64,000 nt of DNA from Silvanigrellales bacterium (lineage in GTDB: Bacteria; Bdellovibrionota_B; Oligoflexia; Silvanigrellales; Silvanigrellaceae), in contig JADCJN010000065.1 in assembly GCA_020247005.1 (NCBI GenBank), positions 1-64,000 on the forward strand. Reading direction: 5' to 3'. A model generated the notes under the pieces. That model saw nothing but the letters and a program-made list of their open reading frames with translations. It made no database searches and was not told the DNA's origin. The position numbers and the translations under genes were made by a program. Positions 46,394-55,460 of the stretch are shown in pieces (the first letter of the stretch is position 1; each line of letters begins with the position of its first letter).

Positions 46394-46822
46394 ATGAGAA
46401 ACTTTGACACCAAAGCAAATGGGAGCCGCGGTGAAACCCAAGGCAGCAACAACACCTCTGACGAAAGTCGGCGCGAAGTTTCCGAAGGCCGAGCCTTGCT
46501 TCCAGCGGTCGACATCCAAGAAGACGAATCAGGCATCTTTCTTCACGCCGACATGCCTGGCGTTCCCAAAGAAGGGCTTGCCATTGAACTGGAAGGCGAC
46601 GTCCTCTCCATAGAAGGTGAAATTCAGCTCGACATCCCGCCGAAACTCGCAACTCTGTATAACGAGGTCCACGGACGTCGGTATGCTCGCAGCTTCACGC
46701 TCAGCAAGGAACTCGACGCAACGCGCATTCAAGCCACTCTTGAACAGGGCGTTTTGAAGCTTCACATTCCAAAAGCAGAAGCGCTCAAGCCCCGTAAAAT
46801 CGAGGTCCGTGTTGCTCAATAG
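46394..46822 (+). CDS. Small heat-shock protein (Hsp20/alpha-crystallin), second of a pair
   Basis: The 142-residue protein starts at an ATG with AAAGGAGGG upstream. The alpha-crystallin domain shows DIQEDESGIFLHADMPGVPKEGLAIELEGDVLSIEGE, the classic A-domain start, then YARSFTLSKELDATRIQATLEQGVLKLHIPK. Its N-terminal arm is Ser/Asn/Gly-rich and poor in hydrophobics, unlike the first member, so the two differ in substrate arm. In enteric bacteria the IbpA/IbpB pair shows a similar division of work. It is convergent with the DedA gene. Confidence 0.93.
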   Translation: MRNFDTKANGSRGETQGSNNTSDESRREVSEGRALLPAVDIQEDESGIFLHADMPGVPKEGLAIELEGDVLSIEGEIQLDIPPKLATLYNEVHGRRYARSFTLSKELDATRIQATLEQGVLKLHIPKAEALKPRKIEVRVAQ

Positions 46823-46863
46823 GCCCTGCAGACAGGTTTAAAGCCCCACTCGGCAAAGTTCAT

Positions 46864-47520
46864 TCACGTTGCTTTCGAACGCACCAAAGAAAGCAATGCC
46901 CCACGAAAATAAAAGGCAATAAAAACGACAGCAAGAGCCAAGACGTAAGGCTGATAAGTGCGAATGATAGCCAGAATCTCTTTTCCATAAAATCCAACAA
47001 GATAAACCTGCGTAGGAACGCTCACGAGAGCTGCAAAGCCGTCGACGAGAAGAAACATATGCAGAGGAACACCCAGAATTCCGCAAGAAAGGTGTCCTGG
47101 AAAACGGATGCCGGGGGTGAACCGAAACACGCCTGAAGCAAAAGGCCCTAGCTTCAACGTCCAGCGCTCCACCTTGGCTCTTCTTTCGTCGTTTAAAACA
47201 CTTCGAACGGGCCTCCAAGCGAGAATTCGGGGTCCGAATCGTCGCCCAAGAAGGTAAACAAGAAGGTCGCTGCTCAACACGGCAACGAAACAGACCCACG
47301 CTGCCACATGAATATTCACCCCTGCTGCACCCGGAATTTCGGGTGGAAAGAGCTCTGGATGAGCAGCCATGTAGGCAAGAAAACCCACCGAAAGAAGAAC
47401 AACTTCTTCCGGGATAGGAACCCCGAAGCTGCTTGCGTACATAAAGAGAAAAATCGCCAGATAAACAGCGATGGGCTGGTGGGCAAATGAATTGAGGAGT
47501 TCCATAATCGACGATTCCAT
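46864..47520 (-). CDS. DedA-family membrane protein
   Basis: The 218-residue protein has about five to six hydrophobic segments. Family features are FGVPIPEEVVLLSVGFLA, with the acidic pair in the first re-entrant region, LSSDLLVYLLGRRFG, and RFTPGIRFPGHLSCGILGVP, the Arg-containing block. DedA/SNARE-associated proteins act as lipid carriers or flippases, some for undecaprenyl phosphate. AAGGAG precedes the ATG. It follows the peptide permease genes in the same direction by about 50 bases but is likely independent. Confidence 0.9.
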   Translation of the reverse strand: MESSIMELLNSFAHQPIAVYLAIFLFMYASSFGVPIPEEVVLLSVGFLAYMAAHPELFPPEIPGAAGVNIHVAAWVCFVAVLSSDLLVYLLGRRFGPRILAWRPVRSVLNDERRAKVERWTLKLGPFASGVFRFTPGIRFPGHLSCGILGVPLHMFLLVDGFAALVSVPTQVYLVGFYGKEILAIIRTYQPYVLALAVVFIAFYFRGALLSLVRSKAT

Positions 47521-47571
47521 CTCGGAGCTCCTTAGGAAACAAGAAAGAACTCTGCCGCGTCTCGCCCTTTT

Positions 47572-48426
47572 TCAGACCCTGCCGGCCTGAGAAAGACTGC
47601 GGGGATCAAAAGCCAACCGAAGCGCTTCTCCTAAAAAATTGAGGCTCGAGACAACCGAAAAAAGGGCCAGCGCAGGGAAGAAAGCGAGGAAGGGAGCTTC
47701 CGTCAGAAAACTGCGCGCGTCGTTCAACAAGCCGCCCCAGCTCGTGTGTGACTGATTGACACCCAGCCCCAGGAAACTCAGGCCCGCCTCTGAAATAATG
47801 ACGCCGGCCAAAGCGAAGGTGGCCTGCACAGCCAAAGGAGAAAGCGTATTAGGAAGAATGTGTGAAAACATGAGTCGCAGGTCGCCTGCTCCCAAAGAAC
47901 GCGCAGCCGTCACAAATTCACGCTCCCGAATTGAGAGGAACTGACCGCGCACAAGGCGTGCATAGCTCACCCAACCCGTGACCGACAGCGCCACAACCAC
48001 GTTCAGAAGGCCTCCGCCAAAGAACGCTGTGATGGCGATGGGAAGAATGAGTGGTGGAAACGATAACAAGATGTCGATGAGGCGCGAGACGATGCCGTCG
48101 ACCCACCCGCCAAAGAAACCTGCGGCTGCGCCAAGAGGGATGCCCACAAGCAGGCTCATGCCCACCGTAAAGAGGCTCACCATGAGACTGGTGCGCGCAC
48201 CATTCATAAGCAAAAGAGCCACGCTGTTGCCATTGTCGTTGACGCCAAGGAGGAACTCCTTCGAAGGCGCCGAAAGCCTTGCAGAGAGCTCCATGGGCAC
48301 GTCTTGGAGCTCAGGAAAAAACTGGGGCACGAGCGCAACCACAAGCCAGAACGTCAGCACGGTGGCTCCCGTCAAGGCCCATTTGTCTTTCCACAGAAGT
48401 TTGAAAAACCGACGAGCGGGATTCAT
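47572..48426 (-). CDS. Peptide ABC transporter permease, DppC/OppC type
   Basis: The 284-residue inner-membrane protein has six predicted helices and the EAA loop REFVTAARSLGAGDLRLMFSHILPN, which contacts the ATPase. The GVNDNGNSV block before the second helix and the SEAGLSFLGLGV block are typical of DppC. It starts at an ATG overlapping the dppB-type stop (ATGA). It forms the channel with the 48423-49343 product. No ATPase gene follows: the next gene is the DedA protein. Confidence 0.93.
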   Translation of the reverse strand: MNPARRFFKLLWKDKWALTGATVLTFWLVVALVPQFFPELQDVPMELSARLSAPSKEFLLGVNDNGNSVALLLMNGARTSLMVSLFTVGMSLLVGIPLGAAAGFFGGWVDGIVSRLIDILLSFPPLILPIAITAFFGGGLLNVVVALSVTGWVSYARLVRGQFLSIREREFVTAARSLGAGDLRLMFSHILPNTLSPLAVQATFALAGVIISEAGLSFLGLGVNQSHTSWGGLLNDARSFLTEAPFLAFFPALALFSVVSSLNFLGEALRLAFDPRSLSQAGRV

Positions 48427-49343
48427 CCGACACGCACCCTCGGGTCCAAGACCCTGTATAGAAGATCCACCACGAAGTTACAGACGACGTAGATGGTTGC
48501 CATGACGAGCACGCACCCCGACACCAGATTGTATTCACGTGTCTGCACCGCTTCCACGGTCAGTGTTCCGAGCCCTGGCCACGAAAAAATCTGCTCGGTA
48601 ATCACCGCTCCAGAAAGCAAGACACCAAGCTGCATACCCAGAATGGTCAGCGCCGGCAAAAATGCGTTCCTCAGGGCATGCTTTGTCAGCACCTTCCAGG
48701 GGGCGAGCCCCTTGCTGCGCGCGGTGCGAATGTAGTCTTCTGAAAGCACGTCCACGAGCCCACCGCGCACCATGCGGCTAGTGAGCGCAGCCATCGCCGC
48801 ACCCAGAGTGAAAGCGGGCAGAACGTAACTAAGTGCCGTGTCGTTCCCCATCAGAGGGAACCAATCGAGCTTCACCGAAAACACCCACATGAGCACCGGA
48901 CCAATAATGAAACTCGGCGCAGAAATGGCGAGGACGCTAACCACAGCCGCGGCCTTGTCTGCCAACTTACCAGCGCGAGCCGCGGACACGAGTCCAATGA
49001 AAGTGGCAAAAAGAACCGAGAACGAAAAGGCAGTGAAAGCCAGCTTCGCTGTTTCAATGAGCCGAGGACGAATGACTTCAAAAACAGGCGTATAGTTGGC
49101 AAACGTTCGACCAAAATCACCACGGAGGAGTTGGCCCAAAAAAGCGACGTATTGATCCGCAATGGGCTTATCGAAACCGTATTTCGCAAGCCACTCCTCT
49201 TTCGCCGACAACGCCGCATCCACACCCAACACCGCATCCGCTGGATTCCCAGGAATGAGCCGCTGAAGAAAAAACACGATCGTCACGATTCCCAGCAGCA
49301 CGGGAATGAGCTGCAGCAGCCGACGCAGGATGACACCCAGCAT
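48423..49343 (-). CDS. Peptide ABC transporter permease, DppB/OppB type
   Basis: The 306-residue protein has the OppB start LGVILRRLLQLIPVLLGIVTIVF, then LIPGNPAD and DKPIADQYVAFLGQLLRGDFGRT, six helices and the EAA loop DYIRTARSKGLAPWKVLTKHALRN. The ATG at 49343 lies one base after the stop of the binding-protein gene; the frame is open further up but reads into that gene. It is the middle gene of a binding protein-permease-permease operon. Confidence 0.93.
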   Translation of the reverse strand: MLGVILRRLLQLIPVLLGIVTIVFFLQRLIPGNPADAVLGVDAALSAKEEWLAKYGFDKPIADQYVAFLGQLLRGDFGRTFANYTPVFEVIRPRLIETAKLAFTAFSFSVLFATFIGLVSAARAGKLADKAAAVVSVLAISAPSFIIGPVLMWVFSVKLDWFPLMGNDTALSYVLPAFTLGAAMAALTSRMVRGGLVDVLSEDYIRTARSKGLAPWKVLTKHALRNAFLPALTILGMQLGVLLSGAVITEQIFSWPGLGTLTVEAVQTREYNLVSGCVLVMATIYVVCNFVVDLLYRVLDPRVRVG

Positions 49344-49344
49344 T

Positions 49345-50928
49345 TTACTTTGAAACCTCGGTGAGTGAAACGTAACGGCCATCGGCGTAAAGCTTGTAGC
49401 CCTTAATGTTCTTGGCCGTCACCACGTGATTTAGCTTATACCAGAGGTACACGTACGGTGAATCGTCAGAAAGCAGGCGCTGCGCCTCAGCATACAAGGG
49501 CACGCGCTTGGCCATGTCGAGTTCCGCGCGCGCGTCGTCAAGGAGCTTGTCTACAGTCTTGTTTGAATAGAACCCTCGATTGCCGCCCACAGGAGGAGCT
49601 TGGTCGGTATGAAAAACGAACCGGAGGTGGTCGGGATCCTTGTACCCAGTCCAAGGGGCTATCCAGGCCGAAACGAGGCCGTCGGAGAGCTGTTTTGAAA
49701 AGGTACCAAACTCGAGGCTCTCAATTTGCATGTCGATGCCGACGCGTTTAAGTTGCCCGGCCACAGCTTTCGCAATGGCAATGCGTTCTTTGTTGGTGGG
49801 CACTTTCAATGTGAATTTCAAACGCGATTGAGGGCCTTTTCCATCAGGATCTTTGAGCCCCGCCTGGTCGAGAAGAGCCATGGCGCCGGCAGGATCATAG
49901 CCGACATCAGGAATGGCGGCATGGTAGGGGAGCCCCGGAGGAAACATGCTCGACGCTTTCGAGCCGAGCCCTTGCAGCACATACTGAAGAATCTCGTCAC
50001 GATTGATTCCCTTCGCAAGCGCCTTGCGAACGTTTGGGTTCTGAAACGCCTTTTCTTTGAAATTAAATGCCATGAACGTGGTGCTTGCCGACGTTCGGGT
50101 GGTGACGTCGAAACGCGACGACTGCTTCTTGCGAATTTCCATGACCTTGTCGGCGTCAATGGTGTTCTGCACGAGGTCGAGGTCACCTTTCACCAGAGCG
50201 GCATAGCGTGTGTTGTTGTCAGGAATGACTTTGAAAACGACACGCTGGAGCTTTGGAACCTCACCGCCATGGGGGGCTGCTGCGTATTTTGGGTTCTTCG
50301 CAAGCACCCACTCCGCATCGCTTGCCTTTTCCAGCACGAAAGGTCCGCTTTCGTAGCCTTTCCCAACGAGGTCTTCGGGGCCGGCGTCTAGAGCTTCCTT
50401 CGGCAAAAGACCGATAACCAAATTCACGACGAAGGCGGCATCGGGCTCTTTCAAAACAAAAACGACTTCATCAGCCCCCGTTTTCTTGATTTCCTTCACG
50501 GCCTCAAAGGCCCCTTTCCGAGGCGAGGGCGGAAGTCCTGGGCGCCCTGCCATTTGAAGCTGGTAGTTCGCCACCACGTCGTCGGCAGTGAGCGCCCGAC
50601 CATTGGCGAATGTGATGCCCTTGCGGATCTTCACCTTCACGCCGAGCTTGCCCTCTGCCGTGACTTTTTCCGCCGCCACGAAACGCACGGCGCCGGAGTC
50701 GTCGAAGCTGACGAGGGGCAAAAAGCGGAGCTCTTCAAGGTATTGGCTGTTAGCGTCGGTCCCGATGAGGCGGGGATCCCCCGACTTCGGCTTCGCGTCG
50801 AAACCAACCACCAAGGTGTCGGAAGGGGTTGCCGCGCTCGCGGAACCCGCGGAAGCGGCATGTGCGAGAGCCGCCCAAGCCAACATGGTCAGCGGCCGCA
50901 TCAAGGTTTTGGCGGTGGGTGTGCGCAT
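49345..50928 (-). CDS. Peptide ABC transporter substrate-binding protein (family 5)
   Basis: The 527-residue protein has a signal peptide (Ala-rich, ending ASAATP) without a lipobox. The family 5 blocks are DPRLIGTDANSQYLEELRFLPLVSFDDSGA, IRKGITFANGRALTADDVVANYQ, KGYESGPFVLEKAS, and NPNVRKALAKGINRDEILQYVL. It captures a peptide-like solute in the periplasm and hands it to the two permeases encoded downstream. The ATG at 50928 has a weak AAGGGG. It is divergent from rpoZ. It is only distantly similar to the binder at 41797. Confidence 0.92.
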   Translation of the reverse strand: MRTPTAKTLMRPLTMLAWAALAHAASAGSASAATPSDTLVVGFDAKPKSGDPRLIGTDANSQYLEELRFLPLVSFDDSGAVRFVAAEKVTAEGKLGVKVKIRKGITFANGRALTADDVVANYQLQMAGRPGLPPSPRKGAFEAVKEIKKTGADEVVFVLKEPDAAFVVNLVIGLLPKEALDAGPEDLVGKGYESGPFVLEKASDAEWVLAKNPKYAAAPHGGEVPKLQRVVFKVIPDNNTRYAALVKGDLDLVQNTIDADKVMEIRKKQSSRFDVTTRTSASTTFMAFNFKEKAFQNPNVRKALAKGINRDEILQYVLQGLGSKASSMFPPGLPYHAAIPDVGYDPAGAMALLDQAGLKDPDGKGPQSRLKFTLKVPTNKERIAIAKAVAGQLKRVGIDMQIESLEFGTFSKQLSDGLVSAWIAPWTGYKDPDHLRFVFHTDQAPPVGGNRGFYSNKTVDKLLDDARAELDMAKRVPLYAEAQRLLSDDSPYVYLWYKLNHVVTAKNIKGYKLYADGRYVSLTEVSK

Positions 50929-51037
50929 CGATTGTGACCCCTTTTGACGAGTGCTCGGGCACTTTGCCCTTGTTTCTCAGATGATTCTCGAATTCTAAGG
51001 ACATGATACCGAACGGGGCGCTCCTTGGCCACAAGCC

Positions 51038-51067
51038 TTGACACAGGTGGAGGGGGCACGTTAGCCC
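51038..51067 (+). promoter_or_regulatory. Candidate rpoZ promoter
   Basis: A consensus -35 TTGACA (51038-51043) is followed after 18 bases by TAGCCC (51062-51067), 35 bases before the rpoZ start. A TAG-type -10 element is usual in GC-rich delta-proteobacteria. Confidence 0.45.
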
Positions 51068-51101
51068 TAGGAGTTGATAATTTTTCCTTGAAGGAGCGTA
51101 C

Positions 51102-51353
51102 ATGGCCCGCATTTCCATCCAGGACTGCCTCGATCGCATTCCCAACCGCTTTGCCGTTGTGATGCTCGCCGCGCGCCGCATGCGCCAGCTCCAAAAAGGA
51201 AGCGACCCCCTTATTGAGTGCAAGAACAAGGAAGCGGTCACGGCGCTTCGCGAAATTGCTGCAGGCAAAGTGGGCATCAAAACCCCCGACCGCATTGCGG
51301 GTCTCCAAGAGTCCATCGACCGCCTTCGCGATCACAAGCCTTTCCGCGGTTAA
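51102..51353 (+). CDS. rpoZ: RNA polymerase omega subunit
   Basis: The 83-residue protein helps RNA polymerase assembly by binding the beta-prime subunit. The omega signature is clear: [30 protein letters not shown], followed by [22 protein letters not shown] lies 6-7 bases before the ATG. It precedes a secreted-protein gene and metG in the same direction. No spoT or gmk gene is next to it, unlike in gamma-proteobacteria. Confidence 0.96.
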   Translation: MARISIQDCLDRIPNRFAVVMLAARRMRQLQKGSDPLIECKNKEAVTALREIAAGKVGIKTPDRIAGLQESIDRLRDHKPFRG

Positions 51354-51393
51354 AGACTTTTCTTCTTTTTTTTGAGCGTCGGGGCTCCCCTCT

Positions 51394-53292
51394 ATGAAGG
51401 TCCAAAACAGGGTCCTGAAGGTGGTCCTCCAGGCCGCTCTCAAAGCACCTGCTCTACTTTTGGGCATCACTGCCTTCAGCAGCGCAGGGGCTGAAAAGAC
51501 GAATCCGGCTTCCGCGGGCCCACCGTCCCGGGAACCCCCGTCCGACGCCACCCCCCGCTCTGAACCTCCCCGCCCTTTATGGCGCTGGCCATTAGAAGCC
51601 GAGCCCCCATTGTCGGCGTGGCGTGTTGCAGCCGCACACGCTCGCGCCCGTCCGTTTGTGAACATGCACCAGGCAGGCCTTGAAACCTTGCGACGCGATC
51701 TCTTTTCGGGGCGTGGACGTTGGTTTCCGTTCGGACGAACACCCTTTTCTCCGGCCCAGACTCGGTTCATGAATTTTGGCCGCGGCGCCTTCGCTCTGGC
51801 CGAAGTCGATGCCACCGACACTGTGACCTGGGCGGCCCTCATTGGAACCCGCATGCCCATTCCCTTCTTGGAAGGAGCCGCGTTCAAGTCCGAAGAGGGG
51901 CTCACTCGTTCAAACACCTTCTCAATCTTTGCAGAGGCCTTGGGGCAGACGCGCTCACACGTTCTGTTAGGCGATGCCACCCAGGTGGAATCGAGTGTTC
52001 TTCTCGCCTGGTCGGGCGGGCTGCAGTGCCTTGCCTCTGGAAAAGGCCTGGCGCGCCCTTTGCCCGGATTCATGTGCGACGCCCCCTTCGAGCAGCGCAC
52101 TCGAAGGGCCGTTTCTCGCGACGAGCCCGTGGCTCATTCCTGTCAGGCCATGGGGTCACGCCGCCGAGGCGTCCTTGAAGCCGTCCGCAGCGCTGGAGCC
52201 CCCAACGCGGTCTGTTTCTTCCAACGGTCACCTGCCGACGAGAGATACGAGTCCAGCGCCCTCGAGACCCGACTCGCCTGTTTCGACGGGAGCACGCGCA
52301 AAGCGACATTTCCCGCGGTTCCCGATGCCCAAGCTTTGTTTCCGACGTCTCAAGCAAGCACTTTTTTAGTTTACGAGGGACGCTACTCTCCGCCTAAAGT
52401 TTCGCTTCTCAACCTCAACTCACCGCATGGCCCCACGCTTCAGGACGCCGCTCTTGCAGCGAGCCCCGCAGACGGCCAACAAAGCATCGGCACGTTTGCC
52501 TCTTCCGAACGGAAAGGGAGTCTCGCGCGCATTCCCGAGGGATTCGACAGTGTTTATGCGTGCCAATATCACGACGTCATGGGTCGCGACCCTTCGTCAG
52601 AGGAATGGAAGCGAGAGTGGTACTTCGTCGACACCGACATTTTCGAGGGTCGGCGTGCGCTCGACACGTCCCACGACAGGGCGTTTCGCGTCCGCGTCCA
52701 TGCGGCCACGCGCGCGGGTCCAGACACACTCGCCATTGAATCGATGCCGTGGGACTCCGTGCCGCAGCGTGCGCCCGCTCTCGATGCTTTACCCCGGCTG
52801 AGCTGTCTTCTTTCGCCCGCTCTCGACGTAAAATGTGGCCTCAAAATCCTCCGGCAGGGGGGTCAAATTGCATTTGAAGTTCTGACGGGGGCTTGGGACG
52901 AAACACTTGCACCCGAGGTCAGGTGGGGTGCGCTTGGAGTTTTGGCGTCCGCGCTCGCTGACGTTGAATCACGCATGCCGCAATGGGCGTTGATACAAGA
53001 AACCCGCGCCATGAAGACGTTCTTCTACAAACGTCTGGAGGCCGTACGCACTCAGCTCGAATCTCAAAAGGGTTCAACTTACGATGCTTGGTGGCAGCAC
53101 GAAAGCACTCCACCCGCTCGCACACGGGAAGAAAGTACGGCGGCGGAAAAAAGGCTTGCGGGCTCTGAGCACGACCCCTTTACACGCCGGCAACTCCTTT
53201 CCACCCTAGGTTTACCCGCCGACCTCTGGGAACGCATGAAAAAAAACGAACCGCCACCCGCTGAGACGACGACCGAGGACAAGGCCGAATGA
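51394..53292 (+). CDS. Secreted protein of unknown function
   Basis: The 632-residue product has a signal peptide (basic start, LLLGITAFSSAGA) with cleavage about residue 33, then a Pro/Ser-rich stretch (about 36-62). The rest is a mixed fold with scattered cysteines and a charged C-terminal 90 residues that looks helical. I do not recognise any domain. The ATG at 51394 has only a weak ribosome site. Its stop overlaps the metG start (ATGA), so it is translationally coupled to a core gene, which is odd for an exported protein. Confidence 0.7.
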   Translation: MKVQNRVLKVVLQAALKAPALLLGITAFSSAGAEKTNPASAGPPSREPPSDATPRSEPPRPLWRWPLEAEPPLSAWRVAAAHARARPFVNMHQAGLETLRRDLFSGRGRWFPFGRTPFSPAQTRFMNFGRGAFALAEVDATDTVTWAALIGTRMPIPFLEGAAFKSEEGLTRSNTFSIFAEALGQTRSHVLLGDATQVESSVLLAWSGGLQCLASGKGLARPLPGFMCDAPFEQRTRRAVSRDEPVAHSCQAMGSRRRGVLEAVRSAGAPNAVCFFQRSPADERYESSALETRLACFDGSTRKATFPAVPDAQALFPTSQASTFLVYEGRYSPPKVSLLNLNSPHGPTLQDAALAASPADGQQSIGTFASSERKGSLARIPEGFDSVYACQYHDVMGRDPSSEEWKREWYFVDTDIFEGRRALDTSHDRAFRVRVHAATRAGPDTLAIESMPWDSVPQRAPALDALPRLSCLLSPALDVKCGLKILRQGGQIAFEVLTGAWDETLAPEVRWGALGVLASALADVESRMPQWALIQETRAMKTFFYKRLEAVRTQLESQKGSTYDAWWQHESTPPARTREESTAAEKRLAGSEHDPFTRRQLLSTLGLPADLWERMKKNEPPPAETTTEDKAE

Positions 53293-55310
53293 ACCCCACG
53301 CACCGTTACTTCACCACCCCCATTTACTACGCAACGGGCGAAGCCCATATAGGCCACCTCTATGCGAACACGCTCATGGGACTGCTGCGCAACCAGCAAC
53401 ACCTTCTGGGCCGTGAAACGCTGACCCTCACCGGACTCGACGAACACGGCGAAAAAGTGGAAGAGACCGCGAAGGCACAAGGCGTCTCGCCACAGGCACT
53501 TGTCGATAGCTATGCGCAAAAGTGGAAAAAGACTTTTTCAGACTTTGCCCTGCCCCATGACATCTTCCTGCGCACGACCTCTTCAGAACACGTTGCCACC
53601 GTCACCTCGTTCCTTTCCGCTTGCCACGCCAAGGGCGACATTTATTATGGCGAGCACGAAGGACGTTACTGTGTTGGGTGTGAGGCCTTCCTCACCGATA
53701 AAGAAATGGACGAGACGTTTCATTGTCTCACTCACAAGCGACCCACCGAAATCCGCAAGGAAGGGAACTACTATTTCCGAACGAGCAAATACATTCCTGA
53801 GCTCAAGAAGCGCATCCAGAAGGGTGAAATTCTGGTGCAAAGGCGCTACGTCAACGAAGTTCTCGCCATGCTCGACACCCTTGAAGGCGATCTTTCGATT
53901 TCACGTCCAAAGACACGCACACAATGGGGCATTGAACTTCCGTTCGACACATCGCACGTGACTTACGTTTGGTTCGACGCCCTCTCGAACTACGTCACAG
54001 GAGTGGGAGGTCTCGAAGCGGCGCGGACGAACCCCTTCTGGGCAGGCGTCACGCACATCATCGGCAAAGACATCTTGAAGTTCCACGCCATCTATTGGCC
54101 CGCCATGCTGCTTGCTGTCGACCTGCCGCTGCCACGCCTTCTTGTGCACGGCCTCATTCAGTCGGGCGGGCACAAAATGAGCAAGAGTTTGGGCAACGTC
54201 ATTAGCCCGATCACTCTTCAGCCTTACGGGCGTGACGCCTTCGTGAATCACACCATGCGCATGGTGAACGCGGGCGACGACCTCGACCTCACCTTTCGCG
54301 CTTACTTCGAACGATTCAATGCCGACCTCGCCAACGGCATTGGAAACCTGGCTTCCCGCACGTTCGCCATGGTGGAAAAGTATTTCGACAAACGCCTGCC
54401 TGAAATAGACTCATCGTCGTTCACGAGCTCAGAAGAAGCGCTCGCCCAGAAAATGAGACTGATGCCCGAGCAAGTGAAACGGATGTTCGAACAGTGCGAA
54501 CAGGCAGATGCTCTTGTCGCAATTTGGGATCTCATTGGAAATTGCGACCTCCTTATTACCGAGGCCAAACCGTGGGACCTTGCGAAGTCCGACACGCCTC
54601 TCTCGCGTTCGCGTCTGTCGAACGTGCTTGGACTCACGCTGGCGGCTCTGCGCTGCGTCGGATACCTCGCTTGGCCTTATTTTCCAGAAAAAATGGAAGA
54701 ACTTTTGGAAGCGCTCGGTGAAGACCCAGGAAATATGAAGGGGGCATGGACACGGTTGGAAAACACCCTTGCTCTAAAAGCGGGTCATGCGTTCACCGAT
54801 GTTCCAAAGCTCTTCGCGCGGCTCGACATCAACGTTGAACTCGCGAAATTGGAAAGTGAACAGGCGACGAGGAAAGAAACACTTCCCAAAGAAACGAAGA
54901 AGCGTTCAGCGGCGGTCACCACCTCTCAGGCCCTTGCGTCTGCTGCATCGTCTTCCGCGGGAACAGGCCCTTTGCCATCTGGAATCATAAGTATCGACGA
55001 CTTCACAAAGGTAGATGTCCGAGTGGGCACCGTCGTCTCGGCTGACATGGTCGAAGGCTCCGAAAAACTTTTGCGTCTTCAGGTTTCCCTGGGGGAGCTC
55101 GGCACGAAACAAATTTTTTCGGGCATCCGTCAATGGGTGAAGCCTGAAGAAATTGTGAACCGTTGCGTGCTCGTCGTGGTGAATCTCACCCCAAGAAAGA
55201 TGAAGTTCGGCCTGAGCGAAGGCATGGTGCTTTCCACCGATACACAAGGAGGCGGCGTCTGCCCTGTTTACGTTCCAGAAACACTGAAGGAAGGTGCGCG
55301 CCTTTCGTAA
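53289..55310 (+). CDS. metG: Methionyl-tRNA synthetase
   Basis: The class I synthetase of 673 residues charges initiator and elongator tRNA-Met. It has the HIGH motif (His20-Ile-Gly-His23), a zinc knuckle (CVGCEAF and later CLTH), the WFDALSNYVTG block, the KMSKS motif (starting Lys296 in GGHKMSKSLGN) and the helical anticodon domain. The last 100 residues are a Trbp111/EMAP-like tRNA-binding domain (FTKVDVRVGTVVSADMVEGS). All catalytic motifs are intact, so this is the housekeeping enzyme, in contrast to the divergent paralogue at 60930-62933. Confidence 0.97.
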   Translation: MNPTHRYFTTPIYYATGEAHIGHLYANTLMGLLRNQQHLLGRETLTLTGLDEHGEKVEETAKAQGVSPQALVDSYAQKWKKTFSDFALPHDIFLRTTSSEHVATVTSFLSACHAKGDIYYGEHEGRYCVGCEAFLTDKEMDETFHCLTHKRPTEIRKEGNYYFRTSKYIPELKKRIQKGEILVQRRYVNEVLAMLDTLEGDLSISRPKTRTQWGIELPFDTSHVTYVWFDALSNYVTGVGGLEAARTNPFWAGVTHIIGKDILKFHAIYWPAMLLAVDLPLPRLLVHGLIQSGGHKMSKSLGNVISPITLQPYGRDAFVNHTMRMVNAGDDLDLTFRAYFERFNADLANGIGNLASRTFAMVEKYFDKRLPEIDSSSFTSSEEALAQKMRLMPEQVKRMFEQCEQADALVAIWDLIGNCDLLITEAKPWDLAKSDTPLSRSRLSNVLGLTLAALRCVGYLAWPYFPEKMEELLEALGEDPGNMKGAWTRLENTLALKAGHAFTDVPKLFARLDINVELAKLESEQATRKETLPKETKKRSAAVTTSQALASAASSSAGTGPLPSGIISIDDFTKVDVRVGTVVSADMVEGSEKLLRLQVSLGELGTKQIFSGIRQWVKPEEIVNRCVLVVVNLTPRKMKFGLSEGMVLSTDTQGGGVCPVYVPETLKEGARLS

Positions 55311-55460
55311 GGCGGCATCTTCCGGGGCACTCGAAGCGAAGGCAGCTTTTAGGATTCTGCCCACAAGATTCCCGACACCTCCGCCTCCCGGTGGCAACGA
55401 GCGCATGCTAACTTTCCTCCCAGTCAGGGAAATCCTTTCTGGAACGTAAGCGAGGTTGCA

